61,823 bases of DNA from Lachnospiraceae bacterium (lineage in GTDB: Bacteria > Bacillota > Clostridia > Lachnospirales > Lachnospiraceae): contig JAGBBP010000029.1 of assembly GCA_017938405.1 (NCBI GenBank), positions 1-61,823 on the forward strand, written 5' to 3'. A program made the position numbers and the translations under genes. Shown here one piece after another: positions 8,519 to 14,876 of this stretch (within the stretch, counting starts at the first letter, position 1; the number at the start of each line of letters is the position of its first letter). A model generated the notes under the pieces. It saw only the letters and a program-made list of their open reading frames with translations. It did not search any database and was not told the origin of the DNA.

Positions 8519-8671
8519 GACAGTGTTATCCAGAAGGATGACGCTGGACAGAAGTTCCTACATTTTATCGGTTTGTTTTGAGAGATAGTTTGAAAAGTTG
8601 CATTGACACTAGGAAGGTGTTATTTTCCCGGAAGGGAAAGTAGCACCTCTTTTTTTGAAAAGGAGACACGG
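8519..8671 (+). promoter_or_regulatory. Structured leader RNA (candidate riboswitch/attenuator) of an ECF transporter gene
   Basis: Between a good promoter and the ORF lies a leader that can fold two ways. AGTGTT (8522-8527) can pair with GACACT (8605-8610), and TTCCTA (8555-8560) with TAGGAA (8610-8615); inside is a small hairpin ATCC-AGAA-GGAT (8528-8539). The 3' end is an intrinsic terminator (8615-8655) just before the Shine-Dalgarno site, and the TAGGAA pairing touches its first base. This is the layout of a transcription-terminating riboswitch. I looked for TPP, FMN, THF, preQ1 and cobalamin signature sequences and did not see them, so the class and ligand are unassigned. Confidence 0.6.
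8615..8655 (+). terminator. Intrinsic terminator inside the ECF-transporter leader
   Basis: A 15-bp stem with two G-U pairs (8615-8629 with 8634-8648), tetraloop GGAA, then seven T residues. It lies only 16 nt before the start codon region, so it can only make sense as a regulated terminator or as an end for the upstream DUF3842 transcript. Confidence 0.85.
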
Positions 8672-9229
8672 ATGAGAAAAAATAACAATATTTTTAAAAT
8701 GGTATTGGCTGCCATGTTTTTGGCAATTGCTTATGTGTTGCCGTTTTTTACGGGACAGATTCCGCAAATCGGGGCCATGCTTTGCCCGATGCATATTCCG
8801 GTATTGCTTTGCGGATTTTTATGCGGATGGCCCTGGGGGCTGACCGTAGGTTTTATAGCACCGTTACTCCGTTCTGCGGTGCTGGGGATGCCACCGTTTT
8901 TTCCGACGGCGGTTTGTATGGCTTTTGAACTGGCAACCTACGGAGCCGTAACCGGGCTTATTTATAAGTGCTTCCCGAAAAAGAAAAGCGTTCTTTCCAT
9001 TGTTTTCCTATATGCCTCATTGATAATCGCAATGGTGGCGGGACGGCTTGTTTGGGGAACTGCAATGCTGGTTTGTACAGGAATCAAGGGAGGAAGTTTC
9101 GGTACCGCGGCATTTTTGGCCGGCGCGGTGACCAATGCGATACCGGGAATTGTACTTCAGATTGTATTGGTTCCGGTGGTGGTACTGTTACTGGAACGGG
9201 CAATGAGATCCGGGGAGAACGGGAAATAG
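8672..9229 (+). CDS. ECF transporter S component (vitamin/precursor-binding membrane protein)
   Basis: 185 residues, almost entirely hydrophobic, with about six membrane segments. LCPMHIPVLLCGFLCGWPWG near residues 45-65 is typical of the S components of energy-coupling factor transporters, which bind a vitamin or its precursor and share an EcfAAT module encoded elsewhere. Start chosen at the ATG behind AAGGAG; the longer frame would translate the leader terminator. The substrate is not evident. The riboswitch-like leader suggests repression by the transported compound. Confidence 0.8.
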   Translation: MRKNNNIFKMVLAAMFLAIAYVLPFFTGQIPQIGAMLCPMHIPVLLCGFLCGWPWGLTVGFIAPLLRSAVLGMPPFFPTAVCMAFELATYGAVTGLIYKCFPKKKSVLSIVFLYASLIIAMVAGRLVWGTAMLVCTGIKGGSFGTAAFLAGAVTNAIPGIVLQIVLVPVVVLLLERAMRSGENGK

Positions 9230-9269
9230 GTGAGGGAATACTTCGAAGTAATCAGATATTATGAAACGG

Positions 9270-9314
9270 GAAACCGTCGCAGTTATGAAAATGAACATAG
9301 CTGCGACGGTTTTA
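9270..9314. terminator. Bidirectional terminator between convergent genes (CCGTCG hairpin, copy 1)
   Basis: Long hairpin (AAACCGTCGCAG with CTGCGACGGTTT, extended by TTATG/CATAG) with A/T runs on both sides. It can end both the + strand ECF gene and the - strand anti-sigma gene. A close relative occurs at 14109-14152. Confidence 0.9.
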
Positions 9315-9353
9315 TCATTTCTCATGAAAAAGAAGGTTTGTTGCCGAAGCGTT

Positions 9354-10979
9354 TTATTTTCCCCACTGGACCCTGGTCATTAAGTCCAATTTCTTCTGCT
9401 CTTTGAAACTGCCGTCGGTATTAAAAATATTGGCGTAGAAGCGGCAGAGTGCAGCAAGCTTCGGATTTGTGGTCGTAACACCGGACGAGTCAATTTGGAT
9501 GCTTTTGGCGGAATAGGAAGAAGCAATAATATCCTTGGTAAACCAGCAGACAGAACCGTTGGATACATATACCTCGTCGCCTAAGGAACCGGCTACAGAG
9601 TAGAATTCCTTCGGGGTACCGGAGTCCGGTTCACAAACCAGAAGAACAGCCGTAAAGTTATTCCGGAACAGGTCAAGCAATTCTTCGTCGCTACGGGTCT
9701 TACCGTCTGCAAGTTCGGACCTTAATATGAAAACTTCTCGTTTTCCGTAGTCCACGATACGGCGCGGTGCTTTTTCGGTAATATGACCGGAAACATAAAC
9801 GGTGCCGTTGTATTCACAAAAATCTGCAATATAGAAATCGTTATCCTCGCTCTCATAGCTGAAATCTCCCACAAGATTGCCTTCAAGGTCCAACTTCAGT
9901 ACCCGGGCAAAATCGGAAATAACGTAACTGGATAAATGCATCAGATATCCGGACTCTGTCAGAGCTACATTTTCAATAGTATGATCTCTGATATCAATGA
10001 TATTGGCAAAAATCTTTGCACCGTTTTTGTCATATTTGTTTACGGTGATGGCATTGTCGAAGTTGGCGCCGGTGTATCCGCAACGTCCGAAGGCGGTGTA
10101 GGAACCGTCCGGGTGGGAGAGGATTTTATCAATCCGGTCATAGCCTACGGCATTATTCTGCGCAACCCTCCAGAGGACAGTACCGTCGGCATCCAGTGCG
10201 ATTAGAGTGGCGATGCCATCCTCTACATCGGCAGTGTAAGGAGGTGTGCCGTAAACGAGGATCGGTTCCGTCTCGGATTCCGGGTCCCCCCAATAGCCGT
10301 TAATGGCAAGATCGGTGAAGGAAATCTCCCAAATCTTTTCGCCGTTGAGGTACTTTGAGAAGATGCATTTATCAAAGTTTTCTTTGTAGGCTTGGGTTTC
10401 GGGATTGTAGGTACCTTCGATCGGGCTATAAAGTGTTTCGTACTCGTAATAAACCGGTGTTTTGTAATCGGAAAGCGAGGTGTCCGGCAGGGAGGTATCC
10501 CATTCCGAATTGTCTCCGGTAATTTCGTAGCCCTTTACCACATCCGGTCTGCTGTTTAAGAGAACATCCGTAGTCAAGTCACTGGAGAAGGAACAGGAAT
10601 AGAAATCCCGGTAAACCTCTTTAATCTCTTTTTTTGTAAGACCTTCGGTAGAAAGCTCGTTTTCATAGAAGAAGGTCAAGGCGTTTTTATATTCCTTCTT
10701 TGCCGTAGTGTAAGCATAGGCACCCGTGCCGGCTCCCAGTAACAGGGAAAGGCAGGCAACGGCAGCAGCAATGTAGCGGAAGAGCCGGGCGGCCTTTTTG
10801 CTGCGTCCGGTATGGGCAGTTGCCTCGGCGGGAGTTAAGCCGGATTTTTCCGTTACGGCGTGTTGGATTCTTTTTACTGTTACATCATCAAGTGTTTCAG
10901 ACGGAAAGAACTCTTCCGGAAGGGTGTCCAATTCTTCCGGCGTTAAACTGTCTAAAATTTCGTATAAATCTTTTTTCAT
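9354..10979 (-). CDS. Membrane-anchored anti-sigma-like protein with large extracellular domain
   Basis: 541 residues. A cytoplasmic N-terminal region of about 65 residues, one membrane segment (about 68-90) and an approximately 450-residue outer domain. The outer domain has repeated aromatic/Asp-rich strands (for example ATLIALDADGTVLWR, KLDLEGNLVGDF) that look like a beta-propeller. The start codon overlaps the sigma factor stop by 4 nt, the usual arrangement for a sigma/anti-sigma pair. The cytoplasmic part presumably holds the sigma factor until the outer domain senses an unknown envelope signal. No zinc-finger anti-sigma motif (HxxxCxxC) was seen. Confidence 0.7.
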   Translation of the reverse strand: MKKDLYEILDSLTPEELDTLPEEFFPSETLDDVTVKRIQHAVTEKSGLTPAEATAHTGRSKKAARLFRYIAAAVACLSLLLGAGTGAYAYTTAKKEYKNALTFFYENELSTEGLTKKEIKEVYRDFYSCSFSSDLTTDVLLNSRPDVVKGYEITGDNSEWDTSLPDTSLSDYKTPVYYEYETLYSPIEGTYNPETQAYKENFDKCIFSKYLNGEKIWEISFTDLAINGYWGDPESETEPILVYGTPPYTADVEDGIATLIALDADGTVLWRVAQNNAVGYDRIDKILSHPDGSYTAFGRCGYTGANFDNAITVNKYDKNGAKIFANIIDIRDHTIENVALTESGYLMHLSSYVISDFARVLKLDLEGNLVGDFSYESEDNDFYIADFCEYNGTVYVSGHITEKAPRRIVDYGKREVFILRSELADGKTRSDEELLDLFRNNFTAVLLVCEPDSGTPKEFYSVAGSLGDEVYVSNGSVCWFTKDIIASSYSAKSIQIDSSGVTTTNPKLAALCRFYANIFNTDGSFKEQKKLDLMTRVQWGK

Positions 10980-11539
10980 ACACGTTCACCTCCGAATATA
11001 CTGCGTAATTTCTGGATGGCTCTGTGGGTGCGTGTATCCACAGAGGAAACGGTCAGGTTGAGAGCTGCGGCGATTTCCCTGGAGGATTCGGAGAAGTAGT
11101 ATTTACGGAGTAAAATCGTACTGTCCGGTTCTCCCAGTGCCTTGATTTCCCGGAGAAGTGCTTCCCGGAACTCTTTGGTAATCAGAGCCTCTTCCACGGA
11201 AAAGGTATCGTCCTGCGGCTCGGCAAATCCTTCCGCATCAAGGGAAAGGGTACCTGCCTCTTTTTTGTACCTGCGCAGGCGGTCATAAGCGTTATGCCGG
11301 GCAATCACGCACAGCCAGGCGCGGATGCTTCCGGCGGCTTCGTGAAATTTGTCCAGGTCACAATAAAACTCGCTGAAGGTGTCTGCGACGCAATGCTCAA
11401 TGTCCGCATCACAAAAGGTTTGACCGGCCAACTTGTGTTTTACAACGGAATAGACAAGTCCTCCGTATTGTTTTAGCAGAAGGGTCATGCCGGAGTTTGG
11501 ATCGGTCTTTAGTATATTTATTAATTCATCGTCTTGCAT
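10976..11539 (-). CDS. ECF-type RNA polymerase sigma factor
   Basis: 187 residues. Region 2 covers about 20-90 (DADIEHCVADTFSEFY, then IRAWLCVIARHNAYDRLRR). Region 4 covers about 125-180 with a helix-turn-helix (SSREIAAALNLTVSSVDTRTHRAIQKLR). Clear GGAGG site before the ATG. It is co-transcribed with the overlapping membrane protein gene; such pairs usually autoregulate. Target promoters are unknown. Confidence 0.88.
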   Translation of the reverse strand: MQDDELINILKTDPNSGMTLLLKQYGGLVYSVVKHKLAGQTFCDADIEHCVADTFSEFYCDLDKFHEAAGSIRAWLCVIARHNAYDRLRRYKKEAGTLSLDAEGFAEPQDDTFSVEEALITKEFREALLREIKALGEPDSTILLRKYYFSESSREIAAALNLTVSSVDTRTHRAIQKLRSIFGGERV

Positions 11540-11858
11540 CGTATACCTCCCTGTCTGATTTGAATCGATTCACCTATTACTGCGTTTTAGAAGGGAAAAT
11601 CTTACATATATTTGTAAAAAACATTTAAAAAGAAAAATTTGGTTGATGTGATAAATGAAACTTTAGAAATCAGTATATCATATTTTAAAGAATTTGTGCC
11701 GATATATATATCAAAGGAAATGAATACGAACTTACGGATAGCGTTATGGTTTCAATGGAGTGTTGCGTTGGGGCTGTAGCGCTTTCTCTATTGTGTGGAA
11801 AAGCGTAGGACAAAGGATATTGCTGGGACGCATACATGGCGGAGAAAGGAGAATGACA
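11540..11858. other. Intergenic region between divergent transcription units
   Basis: About 320 bp, very AT-rich in its first half. It should hold the promoter of the sigma/anti-sigma operon (leftward) and that of the 116-residue ORF (rightward). No consensus promoter is convincing; an ECF-type promoter for self-activation would be hard to recognise by eye. No gene or structured RNA seen. Confidence 0.6.
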
Positions 11859-12209
11859 ATGGAAATCGGAGCAATGCAGAACGGATACGGAGTTTACGGA
11901 AGTGAGACGGGTGCGGGGACGAAGAAAAGAACCACCTTATGTGAGAAGAAGTTCGAGATGAATTCAAAGGACAAAACCGCGGAATGTATGGCATTTCTGC
12001 GGGAAAAAAGCGAGGAAATATTAGAGAAGCTTCGGAACGGTGAAACGGAAGAATCTTACCCCATCGGGGCCGAGTCTTACACGGAGAAGGAATGGGATAA
12101 GCTTCTTAAGAAGTTTGATGATATCCAGGAGGATGTGAGACGGAAGATGGAGGAAAGGTTTCAAAAGAGGGAGGAGAAGGAAGAGGAGAAGCGGATTGCG
12201 GAAGGATGA
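11859..12209 (+). CDS. Small coiled-coil hypothetical protein
   Basis: 116 residues from the ATG at 11859, chosen because AAGGAG lies 7 nt upstream; an ATG two codons earlier is only 1 nt from the same site. The N-terminus (MEIGAMQNGYGVYGSETG) is glycine-rich, the rest is charged and helical, ending in a Glu/Lys/Arg-rich coiled coil. Function not recognised. A strong divergent-looking promoter for the next gene begins 11 nt after the stop, so it is probably its own short unit. Confidence 0.6.
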   Translation: MEIGAMQNGYGVYGSETGAGTKKRTTLCEKKFEMNSKDKTAECMAFLREKSEEILEKLRNGETEESYPIGAESYTEKEWDKLLKKFDDIQEDVRRKMEERFQKREEKEEEKRIAEG

Positions 12210-12219
12210 TGGCAATAAC

Positions 12220-12273
12220 TTGACAAGGTATCTCTATAGAGATATAATAAAGAAAAGTGACTCTATGGAGATA
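12220..12273 (+). promoter_or_regulatory. Consensus promoter with palindromic operator in the spacer and a second operator copy downstream
   Basis: TTGACA (12220-12225), 17-bp spacer, TATAAT (12243-12248). The spacer holds the perfect 16-bp palindrome TATCTCTATAGAGATA (12229-12244), which also overlaps the -10. A second copy matching 13 of 16 positions lies at 12258-12273, just downstream of the likely start site. Two operators placed to block polymerase, in front of a gene coding for an XRE repressor, point to autoregulation. Confidence 0.85.
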
Positions 12274-12289
12274 GGGAGTGTGAAAACCA

Positions 12290-12958
12290 GTGCATGCATA
12301 CAAAGAGATGTATTTAAATGATGCCATGGAAAACTTAGGGGAAGCTATGGAATATGCTGTACTTTCCTGTGGTATGACCATGGACGAGTTTTTGGATTTG
12401 CTCATAGCGGAAGGCCTGGCGGAGCAATTCGGGAAGGGGGTGCCGAAATGGGTGTCAGGAACCTCCGGGACCGAATTGGTATGGGAAGTACTGTATCGGA
12501 CCGGCAAGATGGAACAGGAGGACTTTCCGCCGGCACGGATTGAATATGAGGCAACACCGGAGTATTGGTGCGGTCGGATTTTAGCTTATTACCAGTGGTA
12601 TACCGGGAAGTCCTTTCGGAATATCCGGGATATTATTTCCATGGATGAGATTTTGCGAATGTATCCTACGCTGCACGAAGCATCGGAAGAAAAGTTCATT
12701 GATGTAATGATTGAATGGGAGCGAAGAAAAGATTTGCCCACACAGTTACAGCGTATGCGAAGGATTGTGGGATATTCACAGCGTCTGTTAGCTGAAAAGT
12801 CCGGAGTATCCCTTCGTATGATACAACAGTATGAGCAGGGGGCAAGAGATATCAATAAGGCAACCGGGACCAATCTTCTGGCACTGGCGCGAACGCTTGG
12901 GTGCAGGATGGAGGATTTGATGGAGATGAGAGCGGAGGAAGAAAAGGGGGATTTGTAG
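12290..12958 (+). CDS. XRE-type regulator with N-terminal DUF3791-like domain (antitoxin-like)
   Basis: 222 residues. The N-terminal two thirds (YLNDAMENLGEAMEYAV, then KGVPKWVSGTSGTELVWEVL) resembles proteins that accompany DUF3990-type toxins in Clostridia. The C-terminal 70 residues are an XRE helix-turn-helix (YSQRLLAEKSGVSLRMIQQYEQG). The start is either GTG 12290 or ATG 12308; the AGGGAG site at 12273-12278 favours the GTG. Its promoter holds two copies of a palindrome, the probable binding site of this protein. No DUF3990 partner is next to it; the following gene encodes a DUF1016 nuclease-fold protein instead. Confidence 0.65.
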   Translation: MHAYKEMYLNDAMENLGEAMEYAVLSCGMTMDEFLDLLIAEGLAEQFGKGVPKWVSGTSGTELVWEVLYRTGKMEQEDFPPARIEYEATPEYWCGRILAYYQWYTGKSFRNIRDIISMDEILRMYPTLHEASEEKFIDVMIEWERRKDLPTQLQRMRRIVGYSQRLLAEKSGVSLRMIQQYEQGARDINKATGTNLLALARTLGCRMEDLMEMRAEEEKGDL

Positions 12959-12988
12959 AGATTTTGAAAATACAAGGAGGCATTATAT

Positions 12989-14065
12989 ATGGATGACAGA
13001 AAACGTATGGGGAAGGATAAAGAAGGAGTGATTTTCCCGGTTGCGCCAAATAGTTCTGAATTGAGTGAGAGTTATTTGGATTTTATAGAGGAAATCAAAA
13101 AGGAAATTTATAATCAAAGAATATCGATTGTTATAAAAGCAAATTCAGGTATGATTTGTCTTTATTGGAATATCGGGAATGCCATTTTACGGAAACAAAA
13201 GCAGGAAGGTTGGGGGACAAAAGTTATTGACCGAATGGCAAAGGATTTAAAAGACTCGTTTTCCGATATGTCAGGATTTTCACCGAGAAATATTAAGTAC
13301 ATGAGAAAATTTGCAGAGTGCTGGCCTGATTTTGAATTTGTGCAACAGGTTGTGGCACAAATTCCATGGCGGACAAATCGGATACTGCTAGACAAGTTGG
13401 ATAAGCAAGAAGAACGAATCTGGTATGCGCAGAAAACTATTGAAAATGGTTGGAGCAGTGCTGTTTTGGAACTACAGATTGAGAGCCGATTGTATGTGAG
13501 AAGCGGAAAAAGTGTGAATAATTTTTCGGTTGCTTTACCTCCGGTTGATTCAGATGTGGCGAATCAAATTTTTAAGGATCCATATTTGTTTGACTTTCTG
13601 GGAACGGATATGCCAAGACGTGAAGTGGAAATTGAACGTCAGTTAACAGAGCATATTCAGAATTTTTTGCTAGAGCTGGGACAAGGATTCGCCTTTGTTG
13701 GGAGACAGAAGCATTTGGAGGTAGGAGGCCAGGACTTTTATATTGATTTGCTGTTCTATCATCTAAAACTTCGTTGTTATGTGGTTGTGGAATTAAAAGC
13801 CTGTGATTTCGAGCCTGGTTTTATCAGTCAGCTTAATATGTATCAGAATGTAGTGAATGACATTCTATGTCATCCGGATGATAAGCCGACCATTGGTTTG
13901 CTTCTGGTGAAAGGGAAAAATCAGACGGTGGTGGAATATTCGCTTGCAGGGTATCAGAATCCGATTGGTGTTGCGGAATGGAAAAACCAAATGGCAAAAG
14001 CACTTCCGGAAGAACTGCGAAGCAGTTTACCGTCTATTGAAGACATCGAAAAGGAGTTGGAATAG
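12989..14065 (+). CDS. DUF1016 (YhcG-type) PD-(D/E)XK nuclease-fold protein
   Basis: 358 residues. The N-terminal domain (IVIKANSGMICLYWNIGNAIL, then WGTKVIDRMAKDLKDSF) is the DUF1016_N winged-helix part. The C-terminal domain has the nuclease core GGQDFYIDLLFYH and VVVELKA (Asp/Glu-x-Lys), so catalytic residues appear intact. Related proteins are found beside restriction-modification and other defence genes and in mobile regions; the exact substrate is not known. It starts 30 nt behind the XRE gene, probably in the same transcript. Its codon use is more AT-rich than that of the metabolic genes, suggesting acquisition. Confidence 0.85.
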   Translation: MDDRKRMGKDKEGVIFPVAPNSSELSESYLDFIEEIKKEIYNQRISIVIKANSGMICLYWNIGNAILRKQKQEGWGTKVIDRMAKDLKDSFSDMSGFSPRNIKYMRKFAECWPDFEFVQQVVAQIPWRTNRILLDKLDKQEERIWYAQKTIENGWSSAVLELQIESRLYVRSGKSVNNFSVALPPVDSDVANQIFKDPYLFDFLGTDMPRREVEIERQLTEHIQNFLLELGQGFAFVGRQKHLEVGGQDFYIDLLFYHLKLRCYVVVELKACDFEPGFISQLNMYQNVVNDILCHPDDKPTIGLLLVKGKNQTVVEYSLAGYQNPIGVAEWKNQMAKALPEELRSSLPSIEDIEKELE

Positions 14066-14108
14066 CGACAGATATTCGAAAATATCTAATAACTGATGTA
14101 ACAAAAAT

Positions 14109-14152
14109 AAAACCGTCGTAGTTATGTAATCACATAACCGCGACGGTTTTTT
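14109..14152. terminator. Bidirectional terminator between convergent genes (CCGTCG hairpin, copy 2)
   Basis: AAAACCGTCG and GTTATG pair with CATAAC and CGACGGTTTT around a 6-nt loop, followed by T residues. It lies between the convergent DUF1016 and XRE genes. It shares CCGTCG(C/T)AGTTATG with the hairpin at 9270-9314. Confidence 0.9.
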
Positions 14153-14160
14153 GTATGCAA

Positions 14161-14394
14161 TTATTTATCAAAATCAAGTAAATTGGCTGCCGGAATCTCT
14201 AAAACATCAGCAATCTTTAAAAGGGTTTCCAGGGAGACAGAGGTCGGAACATTGGCGGCCTCGATGTTACTCATATGGGTGCGGCTGATGTTCACCAACT
14301 CCGCCAGTTGGAGTTGGGTGAGCCCTTTTAATTTCCGGTAGTATGCGATGTTAAGTCCAATCATTTTGTATTGTTGTGTTCGTTGTGTACACAT
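14161..14394 (-). CDS. Small XRE-family regulator
   Basis: 77 residues from the ATG at 14394 (GAGGTG six nt upstream; a GTG three codons earlier overlaps that site). Helix-turn-helix: LKGLTQLQLAELVNISRTHMSNIEAA, with the conserved helix 3 Ser-x-x-Glu pattern. A single-domain DNA-binding protein of about the size of phage or toxin-antitoxin repressors. Convergent with the DUF1016 gene. Confidence 0.8.
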   Translation of the reverse strand: MCTQRTQQYKMIGLNIAYYRKLKGLTQLQLAELVNISRTHMSNIEAANVPTSVSLETLLKIADVLEIPAANLLDFDK

Positions 14395-14472
14395 GTTTAT
14401 CACCTCAAGGATAGTTTAAAGGGTGAAGGGGGATATATAAATAAAATTTCTGGTTGCAAACGAAGGTTTGAG

Positions 14473-14501
14473 TTGACTAGAGCGATTTAAGGTGTTACAA
14501 T
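14473..14501 (+). promoter_or_regulatory. Strong promoter-like sequence facing an antisense gene
   Basis: TTGACT (14473-14478), 17-bp spacer, TACAAT (14496-14501), reading rightward. The transcript would start about 14508 and run antisense through the - strand XRE gene at 14525-14749 towards the lipoprotein gene. A small palindrome, GTATAAAAGTATAC (14505-14518), sits at its start. Confidence 0.5.
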
Positions 14502-14524
14502 CGGTATAAAAGTATACGTTCGTT

Positions 14525-14749
14525 CTATTTGCTACGAGGATACATTTTCTTTTCATCGGTTAATCCGAGTAAGTAGTCAACATTTACTTGATACAATTCG
14601 GACAGATTGATTAAAAAGTCAATGGGTATTTGCCTGGTTCCTTTTTCGTAGCGTCGGTATACTTCACGTTGACAACCAAGATATTCAGCTATTTCTGTCT
14701 GGGTTTTGTCGTTGTCGATTCGTAAATCTTCTAATCGTTGAAAATGCAT
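14525..14749 (-). CDS. Small XRE-family regulator
   Basis: 74 residues from the ATG at 14749, which has GAGAGGTG six nt upstream. HTH: KTQTEIAEYLGCQREVYRRYEKG. The C-terminal part (LSELYQVNVDYLLGLTDEKK) is typical of Cro/C1-like regulators. Same strand as the XRE gene at 14161 but separated by 130 bp, so possibly independent. Divergent from the lipoprotein gene. Confidence 0.8.
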   Translation of the reverse strand: MHFQRLEDLRIDNDKTQTEIAEYLGCQREVYRRYEKGTRQIPIDFLINLSELYQVNVDYLLGLTDEKKMYPRSK

Positions 14750-14876
14750 AATAATCACCTCTCTATTATGCTAACAAAGACTTGCATTTTTATTCGGAAA
14801 ATGCTACCATATGGTTGCAGACAACTTTAGAGCAATAAGACATGAAAAAAGGAAGCGAAGCAAAAGGAGGATACAA

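Noticed and set aside
8519..8671. Known vitamin riboswitch (TPP, FMN, THF, preQ1, cobalamin)
   Set aside because: I could not find the conserved core bases of any of these, so the leader is left unassigned.
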